A DNA stretch of 64,000 nt from Paenibacillus qinlingensis (GTDB taxonomy: Bacteria; Bacillota; Bacilli; Paenibacillales; NBRC-103111): NCBI RefSeq assembly GCF_013204845.1, contig NZ_JABMKY010000024.1, positions 62,001 to 126,000 on the forward strand, read 5' to 3'. Below the pieces are notes generated by a model. The model had not been told where the DNA came from. It saw only the letters and a list, made by a program, of their open reading frames with translations, and did not search any database. The translations under genes were made by a program, and so were the position numbers. Below are positions 55,010 through 62,876 of the stretch, one piece after another. Within the stretch, counting starts at the first letter, position 1. Every line of letters starts with the position of its first letter.

Positions 55010-56821
55010 ATGTTAGATGGCGCAAGAAAGGTTCTACAACAGGTTTACGGGTACCCGGAGTTTCGGGAAGGCCAGAAAAATATCATTACGAACCTTCTCG
55101 AAGGGAAAGATACGCTGGGCATCATGCCGACAGGCGGCGGGAAATCGATCTGTTATCAAGTGCCAGCCCTGCTGATGGAGGGAGTGACATTAGTCATTTC
55201 CCCTCTTATTTCTTTGATGAAGGACCAGGTGGATGCGCTTGGCGCGCTCGGTGTTCCTGCCACATTCATTAATAGTACGTTGGAAGCGAGAGAAGTGGAA
55301 CAGCGCATGCAGGGGGCTATGCAAGGCAAATATAAGTTGCTTTATATTGCGCCTGAGCGCCTAGAGTCGGAGCGGTTTCGTGCCAGGATGGCAGCATTGA
55401 ATCTGCCTTTGGTTGCGATTGACGAGGCACACTGTGTTTCGCAGTGGGGACATGATTTCCGTCCGAGCTACGTCTCGATTGCTCCGTTCATTCGTCAGCT
55501 GCCGAATCGGCCGATTGTGGCTGCATTCACGGCAACGGCTACTGCTGAAGTGACAGCAGACATTGCGAGGCTGTTGGACTTGGATGCCGCAGGGATATTC
55601 ATCAACGGATTCTCGCGTGACAATTTGGAGCTAACCATTCTTCGCGGAGAGAAGAAGCGGGATTACATACAGAACTATGTGAAGGAACATACGCATCAGC
55701 CCGGCATTATCTACGCTGCGACGCGTAAGGATGTTGAGGATTTGTACGAAACGTTGCGCAAAAAAGGCTTCGCCGCAGGCAAGTATCATGCCGGCATGTC
55801 TGATGATGAGCGCTCCTACATGCAGGAGGCGTTTCTCTACGATGATATTCGCGTGATGATCGCGACGAACGCTTTCGGGATGGGGATCGATAAATCCAAC
55901 GTCCGATACGTGATTCACTACAATATGCCGAAAAATATGGAAGCTTATTACCAGGAAGCCGGCCGTGCGGGGCGTGATGGCGAGCCAAGTGAGTGTATTC
56001 TGCTGTTCAGTGCGCAGGATATTTTGACGCAGAAGTTCCTGATCGAGCAGAACCAGCTCTCGCCTGAGCGTAAAGCGAACGAGTATAAGAAGCTCCAAAC
56101 CATGATTGACTACTGCTATTCGCCGCGTTGTTTGCGGAATGCTATTTTACATTATTTTGATGAGCAAAATATTAAAGACACGTGCGGAAACTGCAGTTCC
56201 TGCAAGGACGATCGGGACACCGTCGACATTACGGTCGAGGCGCAGAAGATTTTCTCCTGCATCCGCCGCATGAACGAGCGCTTTGGGATTTCCATGGTGG
56301 CTTCGGTGCTTAAGGGCTCTAAGGCGAAGAAAATTATGGACTATCGATTCGATCGTCTGCCGACACACGGGATTATGAGCAATTTGCCTGAAAAAGAGAT
56401 CGCTGAATTGATCAATGTGCTGATTTCGGAAGGTTTCTTGCAGCTGTCCGAGGGTCAATACCCGGTTGTTCGATTGATGCAGCCTGCTGCGGAAGTGCTT
56501 CAGGGCAAGCTGCCCGTGAATCAAAAGGTGCGGAGGGAACCCGTTCGCGCTGTCGCCGCGATGGACAATACGTTGTTCGAGCAGCTGCGATTGCTGCGTC
56601 GTGAAATGGCTGCGCGTGAGAAGGTGCCGCCTTATATTATTTTCGCCGACAGTACGCTGCGTGAGATGAGTGAGAGCTGTCCGACAACAGAAGCCGCGAT
56701 GCTGCGCATCAAAGGGGTCGGTGAGGTGAAATACCGCAATTACGGGAAGCCATTTCTGGAGCTTCTTCGCACGTATGCGGGAGAGAGCGATATGGGCGTG
56801 GTTGCCTATGATTACGAGTAA
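55010..56821 (+). CDS. recQ: ATP-dependent DNA helicase RecQ
   Basis: 603 aa. Helicase core: GIMPTGGGKSICYQVPAL (Walker A), AIDEAHCVSQWGHDFRPSY (DEAH), AFTATAT, GMGIDKSNVRYVIHYN and the arginine-finger segment YYQEAGRAGRDG. The RecQ-C zinc cluster is complete (CYSPRCLR ... CGNCSSCKDD), followed by winged helix and an HRDC-type end (LRLLRREMAAREKVPPYIIF). It unwinds DNA 3' to 5' in recombination and fork repair. Start follows AGAAAGGTG. Confidence 0.94.
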   Translation: MLDGARKVLQQVYGYPEFREGQKNIITNLLEGKDTLGIMPTGGGKSICYQVPALLMEGVTLVISPLISLMKDQVDALGALGVPATFINSTLEAREVEQRMQGAMQGKYKLLYIAPERLESERFRARMAALNLPLVAIDEAHCVSQWGHDFRPSYVSIAPFIRQLPNRPIVAAFTATATAEVTADIARLLDLDAAGIFINGFSRDNLELTILRGEKKRDYIQNYVKEHTHQPGIIYAATRKDVEDLYETLRKKGFAAGKYHAGMSDDERSYMQEAFLYDDIRVMIATNAFGMGIDKSNVRYVIHYNMPKNMEAYYQEAGRAGRDGEPSECILLFSAQDILTQKFLIEQNQLSPERKANEYKKLQTMIDYCYSPRCLRNAILHYFDEQNIKDTCGNCSSCKDDRDTVDITVEAQKIFSCIRRMNERFGISMVASVLKGSKAKKIMDYRFDRLPTHGIMSNLPEKEIAELINVLISEGFLQLSEGQYPVVRLMQPAAEVLQGKLPVNQKVRREPVRAVAAMDNTLFEQLRLLRREMAAREKVPPYIIFADSTLREMSESCPTTEAAMLRIKGVGEVKYRNYGKPFLELLRTYAGESDMGVVAYDYE

Positions 56822-56902
56822 GGGGCAGGTACCCAATCCTATAACAATCCCAGAAGTCGCATCCCCAGTAGCGTCGTTGAACGAGCGGTGAGAGGGTGAA
56901 AG

Positions 56903-57220
56903 GTGAGGGTGAGAGTGAAGCTAGCAAGAGTAATTGTGGATGAGCGGCTTGCTGAGCTAGGGACTTGGGTTCTAGAGGCTGAGGATAGCAAGTGGATCGT
57001 ACGGAAATACCGATTCAAGTTTTTCATGCAGGGAATCGCCTTCGTGGGTGACGTCGCTCGCATCTCGGAAGCGGTGAACCACCACCCCATGATTGCCATT
57101 GATTATAAAATGGTAACGCTGCGCCTGACCTCGTGGAGCGCCGGAGGCTTGACCGAGCTCGATTTCTCGACTGCTGCGAAGTTTGATCAGGCTTATGTGG
57201 ATGTTACAGCGTTAAATTAA
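56903..57220 (+). CDS. phhB: Pterin-4a-carbinolamine dehydratase
   Basis: 105 aa. It contains the family signature HHP ... W (NHHPMIAIDYKMVTLRLTSW), in which the histidines and tryptophan form the active site that dehydrates 4a-hydroxytetrahydropterin. GTG 56903 is taken because GAGGG lies about seven bases upstream; GTGs at 56909 and 56915 are alternatives in this GTG-rich leader. No aromatic amino-acid hydroxylase is in view, so its role may be a moonlighting or recycling one. Its end overlaps the convergent GNAT gene by 17 bp. Confidence 0.88.
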   Translation: MRVRVKLARVIVDERLAELGTWVLEAEDSKWIVRKYRFKFFMQGIAFVGDVARISEAVNHHPMIAIDYKMVTLRLTSWSAGGLTELDFSTAAKFDQAYVDVTALN

Positions 57221-57737
57221 TGTTTGGACCTGTGTAGACCATACAGTGGAAGTCAGCCGTTCCGGTTGGCGTCCACTTCTCGTACGTATCCATGATGGTG
57301 AAGCCAGCACGCTGGTAGGCGCGAATAGCTCGCTCGTTCCAGACGAGTACCTCGAGGTCGATTTCTTGCTCGGGGGCTCTTTGTTGGCTTTCTGCCACAA
57401 GGCGTTGAACGAATTGCGTGCCCAATCCGCCGCTGCTACCCCCGCCTTTACCACAAAGATCAGGACGAAGCCCTAGGCCTAGCCGGGTGACGCCGACGAT
57501 CGGGAAGAACTGAACGAAACCGGTTAGCTTGCCGTTGATATCGACTACCCCGCAATATTGTTCATCCCTGATTTGTGGATCAGCGAATTCGGATTGGTTG
57601 TGGAGCATCTTGGCCCAGGAGGGCCAATTATAAATGTCGTAGGGAGCCGGATAGCTCCACGTGCAAAGCTCCTGACAAGCCGTTTCCGTTAGCGGAACCA
57701 TGCGCCAAGGTAAGGTTAAGGTAATAGGTTGAGGCAT
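57204..57737 (-). CDS. GNAT acetyltransferase with glycine-serine insertion in motif A
   Basis: 177 aa from ATG 57737 (AAAGG 11 bases upstream; an ATG at 57779 has no ribosome site). GNAT core: GVTRLGLGLRPDLCGKG, then GGSSGGLGTQFVQRLV, and IDLEVLVWNERAIRAYQRAG. The usual loop is RPDLCGKGLGTQF; here GGSSGG is inserted between GKG and LGT, exactly in the acetyl-CoA pyrophosphate loop. It may be active with a longer loop or be impaired. Confidence 0.8.
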   Translation of the reverse strand: MPQPITLTLPWRMVPLTETACQELCTWSYPAPYDIYNWPSWAKMLHNQSEFADPQIRDEQYCGVVDINGKLTGFVQFFPIVGVTRLGLGLRPDLCGKGGGSSGGLGTQFVQRLVAESQQRAPEQEIDLEVLVWNERAIRAYQRAGFTIMDTYEKWTPTGTADFHCMVYTGPNINLTL

Positions 57738-57831
57738 ATATGGGGCAACCTTTCTATAGGTAAGAATTTGATGTTTCATTTAAATATAAGAATTTATTAG
57801 TTCACATCATAATTTGGCTATATTTCTCCAT

Positions 57832-57866
57832 AAACGCTCCCGTCCTAGAAGGACGGCGTAGCCGTT
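57832..57866. repeat. Nested hairpin
   Basis: AAACG ... CGTTT encloses the perfect CCGTCCT-AGA-AGGACGG. The look is that of an IS200/IS605-type end or MITE remnant, but no transposase or target is present to support that. Confidence 0.4.
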
Positions 57867-57937
57867 TATTTTGGGTAAACTATGCATACCTGTATGCCGA
57901 ACCCTGTTTGAGTGCCATTATGTAGTGCAAGATGACG

Positions 57938-58126
57938 GATAAGACATCTGAGAGGGCTTATTTCTTCAAATAGCCCTTGATATGCTTGCTTAAGCAAGCT
58001 ATCTTGTCTTATTTTTGGCTAATGCACGCTGAAAGTAAAGTTATGCAGCGAGTAAGCATGTTTCGTGGTCTTATTTGAGGAGATGCCTCGATTTTAGAGG
58101 GGATAAGACATTTGTGAGTGCTTATG
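57938..58126. repeat. Four-dyad dispersed repeat, class II (different sequence, same spacing)
   Basis: TAAG-N13-CTTAT occurs four times, with TAAG at 57940, 57991, 58053 and 58104: steps 51, 62, 51, and each dyad exactly 22 bp from TAAG to CTTAT. The first and fourth units agree at 22 of 25 bases. The sequence is unrelated to class I, but the spacing is identical. It lies in the gap between two divergent acetyltransferase genes; 57738-57831 and 58127-58245 show nothing else I can name. Confidence 0.88.
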
Positions 58127-58259
58127 TTAATTTTGATGTACCACTAAAGTGATGCACGATTATCATTTTTCGATATTTATTGTCCATTGTTCTATTTGAC
58201 TAAAATGACATCACTTTTATTTATACCATACCATATGAAGATTAAGGAGGGCACCCGTG

Positions 58260-58733
58260 ATGACACAAGTGACCATTCGTGAAGCCGTTATGTCCGATAT
58301 CCCCCAGCTCAAAACTTTAATGCTCGCTTATATTGTGGATTTTTATCAGTACCGACAACCGGAGGATGAGAAGCTGAACGCTTTGATTCATGAATTGCTC
58401 GAACAGAAGATTGGCATTCAATTTGTTGCTGAAACGGAGGAGGGGGCGTTAGTCGGCTTTGCGACGTTATATTTCACTTTCAGTACGCTGCGTGCCTCCA
58501 AAATTGCGGTCATGAACGATTTGTATGTTGTTGAAGCCGAACGTGGACAGGGCGCGGCGGCAAAGCTGTTCGCTGCCTGCAAAGGGTACTCAGCCAGACA
58601 CGGATATGCAAATTTAACTTGGACAACCGCACCAGATAACTTACGCGCGCAAGCATTTTACGATAAAATGGGTGGAGATCGAAGCAATTGGCAATCGTAC
58701 TCCGCTAATCCCACAAGTGGGATGGGAGATTAA
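58260..58733 (+). CDS. GNAT-family acetyltransferase
   Basis: 157 aa (or one residue more from GTG 58257). MTQVTIREAVMSDIPQLKTL opens the fold. Motif A is VMNDLYVVEAERGQGAAAKL (RGQGAA), followed by TWTTAPDNLRAQAFYDKMGG. AAGGAGG lies 9 bases before the ATG. The sulfurtransferase gene follows closely, so one transcript is likely. Substrate unknown. Confidence 0.85.
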   Translation: MTQVTIREAVMSDIPQLKTLMLAYIVDFYQYRQPEDEKLNALIHELLEQKIGIQFVAETEEGALVGFATLYFTFSTLRASKIAVMNDLYVVEAERGQGAAAKLFAACKGYSARHGYANLTWTTAPDNLRAQAFYDKMGGDRSNWQSYSANPTSGMGD

Positions 58734-58761
58734 CTGTAGGTAGGGGAAGGTGGCAGAAACC

Positions 58762-59598
58762 ATGGAAAATATCGTAAGTCAGTCGTGGTTGCTTGGGCAA
58801 TTAGGGGATGCAAATATCGTCATCGCGGATTGTCGTTTTGCACTTGGTAAGCCTGAATCAGGCCGTGAACAGTATGGGCAGGATCATATTGAAGGAGCGG
58901 TGTATGTCGATTTGGAGAAGGACCTATCCGGTGCCATTATGGCGCACGGCGGCCGACATCCGCTTCCGGATCTCGGTGCGTTCTCGATCCTCGTCGGCAG
59001 TCTCGGCATTGACGGTACGAAGACCGTCGTTGCTTACGACGATCAAGGCGGAGCTATGGCATCGCGCCTGTGGTGGATGCTGAAATTCCTCGGCCACTCC
59101 GAGGTATACGTATTGGATCAAGGGTACACCGCGTGGAAGTCAGCGGGTTACCCAGTCACGGCTGAAGTGCCTGCGGTATTCCCGCGCACCTTCTCACCGA
59201 AGGTGCACCGCTCCATGCTAGCGAGCATGGATGAAGTGAAGGACAAGCTCGGCCGCCCAGGCACCGTGCTGGTTGATTCGCGCGAGGAGCGCCGCTACCT
59301 CGGCTTGGAAGAGCCGATCGATGCGGTGGCTGGCCACATCCCGGGCGCACGCAACTTCTTCTGGAAAGGCGTTCTCGGCGAGAACGGCGCTTGGTTGTCA
59401 GCTGCGGAGCAGGAGCAGCACTTCGCCGCACTGCGTGACGCTGATGAAATCATCGTCTATTGCGGCTCGGGCGTGACGGCGTGCCCGAACGTGCTGGGCC
59501 TCAGCGAAGCGGGCTTCGACAACGTGAAGCTGTACAGCGGTAGCTGGAGCGATTGGATCTCGTGGGAAGATAACCCGATTGCCAAGGGTGAGGAGTAA
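58762..59598 (+). CDS. Rhodanese-type sulfurtransferase (thiosulfate or 3-mercaptopyruvate)
   Basis: 278 aa with two rhodanese domains. The N-terminal one is inactive (YDDQGGAMASRLWWML). The C-terminal active loop is YCGSGVTACPN, whose CGSGVT pattern favours 3-mercaptopyruvate-type specificity. The family ending SGSWSDWISWEDNPIAKGEE is intact. ATG 58762 is used; GTG 58750 is in frame. The last 37 bases plus three flanking ones reappear 2048 bp downstream. The 3' half is GC-rich. Confidence 0.9.
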   Translation: MENIVSQSWLLGQLGDANIVIADCRFALGKPESGREQYGQDHIEGAVYVDLEKDLSGAIMAHGGRHPLPDLGAFSILVGSLGIDGTKTVVAYDDQGGAMASRLWWMLKFLGHSEVYVLDQGYTAWKSAGYPVTAEVPAVFPRTFSPKVHRSMLASMDEVKDKLGRPGTVLVDSREERRYLGLEEPIDAVAGHIPGARNFFWKGVLGENGAWLSAAEQEQHFAALRDADEIIVYCGSGVTACPNVLGLSEAGFDNVKLYSGSWSDWISWEDNPIAKGEE

Positions 59599-59600
59599 GA
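59564..59600 (+). repeat. Direct repeat, left copy (sulfurtransferase 3' end)
   Basis: 37 bp, from GGGAAGATAACCCGATTGCC through the stop codon plus AGA, identical to 61612-61648. Weaker similarity extends about 20 bp upstream and into the terminators downstream. Confidence 0.95.
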
Positions 59601-59620
59601 GCAGATAGCAGGACTTTCTC

Positions 59621-59668
59621 AAATAATACATCGCTATGACGCGCATGCGCCCTGGCGATGTATTATTT
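59621..59668 (+). terminator. Terminator of the sulfurtransferase gene
   Basis: AAATAATACATCGC and GCGATGTATTATTT arms with a palindromic GCGCATGCGC in the loop. Confidence 0.8.
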
Positions 59669-59767
59669 ATATCTTCATCAATTCACAATCACATACACCC
59701 GATTTGCAGCGTGCACGTTAGTCCATCGGTTCGATTGCCGCTATGCTGACTTATGAATAGAAGTTGG

Positions 59768-59812
59768 TTGACGTACTGGAAATTTCTGATTTATAATTAG
59801 GATGCTAATTAT
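59768..59812 (+). promoter_or_regulatory. Promoter and operator of the marR-SDR island
   Basis: TTGACG (59768-59773), 18 bp, TATAAT (59792-59797). The perfect inverted repeat ATAATTAG-GATG-CTAATTAT (59793-59812) overlaps the -10 and contains AGGATGCTAA. Confidence 0.78.
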
Positions 59813-59844
59813 ATTGACACGATCTCAGAATGGAGCCATACAGC

Positions 59845-60270
59845 ATGTCTCAATCCGTCCTTTACTTGAAAAGAACCTATATTATTATGCGCAAAGAGCT
59901 TGACGTGCGGTTAAGCACGTTCAATCTGACGACTTCGCAATTCGAAATCCTGGGCTATTTGGCTCAATCCGGAGGGTTGGAGCAGCAGAAGCTCCAGCAT
60001 CATAGCGGGATTACATCCGCGACGTTGACAGGAATATTAGATAAGCTGGAAGCTCGGTCATACATCTCTCGTAAGCCTAGCGATACAGACGGAAGGGCTA
60101 ATGTTGTGACGCTCACGCAGCAGGGCAACGAGGTGTTCGGTAAGCTGGTGGATCTTATTCTGGAATTCGAGAACGAGATGCTTAAAGGGTTCACGCAAGC
60201 CGAGAGAGATTTATTGGGGCAGTGGCTGCAACGAGTGGCCAAGAACCTAGGGGATAAGGAATATTATTAA
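59845..60270 (+). CDS. MarR-family regulator
   Basis: 141 aa from ATG 59845 (TGGAGC nine bases upstream; ATG 59830 would place the start in that site). HTH and wing: EQQKLQHHSGITSATLTGIL, LEARSYISRKPSDTDGRANV. A perfect palindrome overlaps its own -10, and related sites precede the SDR gene, so it likely represses both. Confidence 0.85.
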   Translation: MSQSVLYLKRTYIIMRKELDVRLSTFNLTTSQFEILGYLAQSGGLEQQKLQHHSGITSATLTGILDKLEARSYISRKPSDTDGRANVVTLTQQGNEVFGKLVDLILEFENEMLKGFTQAERDLLGQWLQRVAKNLGDKEYY

Positions 60271-60296
60271 TAGGGGCTTTAGCCTTCATTAATAGC

Positions 60297-60307
60297 TAGG
60301 ATCCTAA
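60297..60307. promoter_or_regulatory. MarR-type site 2
   Basis: TAGGATCCTAA; shares AGGAT[GC]CTAA with the operator at 59793-59812. A GAGGAGGTGA ribosome-like sequence follows at about 60315 but has no real gene after it. Confidence 0.6.
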
Positions 60308-60364
60308 CAATCTGAGAGGAGGTGAGTGCAAAGGTGAGTAAATAAGGACAAAGATGAAAAAAGT

Positions 60365-60394
60365 TTGTCATATAGATAGGATCCTAACTAAAAT
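60365..60394 (+). promoter_or_regulatory. SDR promoter with MarR-type site 3 in the spacer
   Basis: TTGTCA (60365-60370), 18 bp, TAAAAT (60389-60394), with TAGGATCCTAA at 60377-60387 inside the spacer. The predicted start of transcription would lie only a few bases before the ATG, so a very short leader is implied. Confidence 0.6.
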
Positions 60395-60405
60395 GGGGGG
60401 TTAAT

Positions 60406-61185
60406 ATGCGAATTGTAGTTACTGGAGGAACAAGCGGAATCGGGTACGGGACGGCGCGCTTAGCCGCTGAACGCGGTTGGAAGGTGACGATCGTCGGTCG
60501 AAATCGAACTCAAGGCGCAAAGATTGCCGCCGAGCTAGGGGCGGACTACTTCTATGCAGATTTGTCTAAGATGTCGGATGTACGTCGATTAGCGGAACAG
60601 ATCGAAGGTCCGATTCATGCGTTAGCGCTGTGTGCGGGAGGAATATGTACCGACAAAGAGGTCCGGCTGACCAATGAAGGGTTAGAGACGACTTTCGCAA
60701 CAAACTATTTGAGTAAATTCGCGTTATCGGAGATGCTTCTTCAGCAGAACAAGATTGTACCCGGCGGATGCATCGCTATGGTAGGGGGTAATGGCGTCCA
60801 CAAGAATGTTTCAACCGCCTGGGCTGAACCTCAAGCCGGTCTGAAGGCAGCTATGAAGGCAGCGCTTGCAGTCGATCTCTATGCTTCTGAGCTCGCCAAG
60901 CGATATCCGCAGTTACGCGTGCATACTTGCTATCCGGGAATGGTTCGAACGAATTTGTTCCACGAGGCGCCATTGCTGTTCAGATTGTTGTCTCGAATAT
61001 TCGGCCAGCCGATAGCCAAAGGTAGTGCGTATCTAGGTCGGTTGATCTTGGAGAATCATTCGGGGGTACATTGGAAGCAGGATCGCCCCATGCGTTTCCA
61101 CGTTCCTTTGCCCGAAGGCCAAGAAGCCGAGGCGCTATGGGCATATAGTCGACAATATATCAGACCACATAACAAAGGAGGTTAA
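60406..61185 (+). CDS. Short-chain dehydrogenase-like protein lacking the catalytic Tyr
   Basis: 259 aa. The Rossmann motif TGGTSGIG and the mid-strand ALCAGG (NAG-type) are present, and the family PGMVRTNLF motif follows. But the active-site region reads MVGGNGVH in place of the catalytic Ser, and LKAAMKAALAVD in place of YxxxK, so the Tyr is missing. It may bind NAD(P) without classic reduction, or use another base. GGGGGG precedes the ATG. Second gene of the MarR island. Confidence 0.75.
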   Translation: MRIVVTGGTSGIGYGTARLAAERGWKVTIVGRNRTQGAKIAAELGADYFYADLSKMSDVRRLAEQIEGPIHALALCAGGICTDKEVRLTNEGLETTFATNYLSKFALSEMLLQQNKIVPGGCIAMVGGNGVHKNVSTAWAEPQAGLKAAMKAALAVDLYASELAKRYPQLRVHTCYPGMVRTNLFHEAPLLFRLLSRIFGQPIAKGSAYLGRLILENHSGVHWKQDRPMRFHVPLPEGQEAEALWAYSRQYIRPHNKGG

Positions 61186-61187
61186 GC

Positions 61188-61646
61188 ATGCGTTATAAAG
61201 CAGGCTGGCTGGTGCAAAATCATATTTTGGCGTTGACGCATTATGAACCGGTGGTAACGATGGAGGATTTCCGGGATATCGCAACGGATGCGCACATGGC
61301 TTTGCAAGAGGCGACGCAGCCCTTTCACCTTCTGATTCATAATCGGATTATCGCCGAAAGGACAGTCGCCACTCTAGATTCGATGTTAAAAGCTTTGCCG
61401 ATCCTCGAACATAAGCACTTGCGATGGATTGTTGTCGTGCTTCCCGAAGTCATTAAAGAGACTGCGACAGTTAGAGAAGTGCAGCGGCATGGGTCGATTC
61501 AATTAAAATTCTTAGACAGTCTGCCATCTGCATTCCAGCATCTTGCCCATGAGGATGACCGTATAGTCGGGGTGGCTGGCATGGAATTGAGTTGGAGCGA
61601 ATGGATCAGTCGGGAAGATAACCCGATTGCCAAGGGTGAGGAGTAA
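61188..61646 (+). CDS. Unknown protein (possible STAS/SEC14-like) fused to a sulfurtransferase tail
   Basis: 152 aa; AAAGGAGG lies eight bases before the ATG, two bases after the SDR stop. Residues 1-130 (GWLVQNHILALTHYEP, FHLLIHNRIIAE, LRWIVVVLP) look like small single-domain proteins of STAS/SEC14 style seen in other phyla; this is a recollection, not a search. The last 17 residues, WSEWISREDNPIAKGEE, repeat the end of the sulfurtransferase upstream and are encoded by the 37-bp duplicate, so the C-terminus appears borrowed. Confidence 0.6.
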   Translation: MRYKAGWLVQNHILALTHYEPVVTMEDFRDIATDAHMALQEATQPFHLLIHNRIIAERTVATLDSMLKALPILEHKHLRWIVVVLPEVIKETATVREVQRHGSIQLKFLDSLPSAFQHLAHEDDRIVGVAGMELSWSEWISREDNPIAKGEE

Positions 61647-61648
61647 GA
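61612..61648 (+). repeat. Direct repeat, right copy
   Basis: Identical to 59564-59600 over 37 bp at an offset of 2048 bp; it supplies the end and stop codon of the unknown gene. Confidence 0.95.
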
Positions 61649-61676
61649 ACGAATAGAAGAATAACCCTATGCCTAT

Positions 61677-61723
61677 AAACATACGTCGCTTTGTGGTCCA
61701 TGTACCCTGGCGATGTATTTTTT
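61677..61723 (+). terminator. Terminator, diverged duplicate of that at 59621
   Basis: ATACGTCGC ... GCGATGTAT followed by TTTTTT; CCCTGGCGATGTATT is shared with the sulfurtransferase terminator. Confidence 0.75.
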
Positions 61724-61858
61724 ATGTGTCTAGTCAGTAAGAAGGTTCACTACTTCTGTGCATGGCCCCAAGAGCATGGTATAGTCACTTTGTAGTTAAT
61801 GGGAAATTATTCAATAAACTTGCTCTTGCCCATTTGTAGCGATGGAGGGTACTTATTT

Positions 61859-62812
61859 ATGAAGTTGGAAAGATTATTAGCCATTATTATTTTGCTGCTG
61901 AATCGCCGCATGGTGCAGGCCAAGGAACTCGCGGAGCGGTTCGAGGTATCCATAAGGACGATATATCGGGATATCGAAGCCATTAATGCGGCTGGCATTC
62001 CTGTTATCACATATCAGGGGATGAACGGGGGCATCGGGCTGGCGGATGGTTACCGCTTGGACCGCAACATACTTACCAACGACGAACTCGCTGCCATCGT
62101 CATCGCATTGCGCAGCATTTCCACCACATATGGCAACGAGAAAAATCTACATCTCATGGAGAAAATCAATAGCGTTGTTCCGCCTACATACGCCGAAGAG
62201 TTCCAGCATAAAGCTAGCCGTGTTGTGTTCGACTATTCCCCATGGGACGGAAACGAGAAGTTGCAACCTAAACTACAGTTGCTAAAAGAAGCGATTGATA
62301 GTTACCGAATAGCTGAATTCACTTATTCCAATGCTGATGGTGTAGTATCACATCGGATTGTAGAGCCACATATGCTCATAATGAAAGGCAAGCAATGGTA
62401 CCTGAGAGCCTATTGTCAGGCGAAGGAACAGTTTCGGCTGTTCAAGCTAAAGAGAATGAAAGAGCTGGAGATTGCCACGGAGAGAAGATTCACTTGGAGA
62501 GAGTTTCCAGAACCAGAGAACACTACAGATCAGAACCCGGTCGACACGTCTAGGGTGACAGAATTCGTACTGCGCTTTCGTGCGGACTCTCGTTATTTGG
62601 CGGAGGAATGGTTTGGCATTGAAGAACTGTTGCCTCTAGAGGACGGCAGCTGGCAAGTGAAGAAGGCATATCAGGAAGATGAATGGTTGTATCGCTTCAT
62701 TCTCAGCTTCGGCCACCATGCAGAGTTGCTTGAGCCTCCCCATCTGCGTGAGATCATCGCTAGTCGCGCAGAACAAATTGCAAACCTATATCGAAATGGA
62801 AAAGTAACATGA
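61859..62812 (+). CDS. WYL-domain HTH transcriptional regulator (YafY-like)
   Basis: 317 aa from ATG 61859 (GGAGGG upstream). An N-terminal HTH_11 (ELAERFEVSIRTIYRDIEAI) and wing (YQGMNGGIGLADGYRL) precede a WYL domain with WYLRAYCQAKEQFRLFKLKR, which in this family binds nucleotides or other small ligands. A GyrI-like gene follows 64 bp later and may be its target. Confidence 0.88.
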   Translation: MKLERLLAIIILLLNRRMVQAKELAERFEVSIRTIYRDIEAINAAGIPVITYQGMNGGIGLADGYRLDRNILTNDELAAIVIALRSISTTYGNEKNLHLMEKINSVVPPTYAEEFQHKASRVVFDYSPWDGNEKLQPKLQLLKEAIDSYRIAEFTYSNADGVVSHRIVEPHMLIMKGKQWYLRAYCQAKEQFRLFKLKRMKELEIATERRFTWREFPEPENTTDQNPVDTSRVTEFVLRFRADSRYLAEEWFGIEELLPLEDGSWQVKKAYQEDEWLYRFILSFGHHAELLEPPHLREIIASRAEQIANLYRNGKVT

Positions 62813-62829
62813 CAGATAGCTGTCATGTT
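62806..62829 (+). terminator. Hairpin overlapping the WYL gene stop
   Basis: AACATGACAG-ATAG-CTGTCATGTT, followed only by a short TTTTA run; it may be a weak terminator or an operator. Confidence 0.45.
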
Positions 62830-62876
62830 AGGTGTTTTATACTAAGATCATTCAACGAAAAGGAGAATGATTACGG

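Noticed and set aside
57832..57866. IS200/IS605 end or omega-RNA scaffold
   Set aside because: Only one nested hairpin is seen, without tnpA, tnpB or a second end; kept as a plain hairpin.
60310..60360. Tiny gene after GAGGAGGTGA before the SDR
   Set aside because: The frame stops after seven codons; perhaps a remnant, not supported as a gene.
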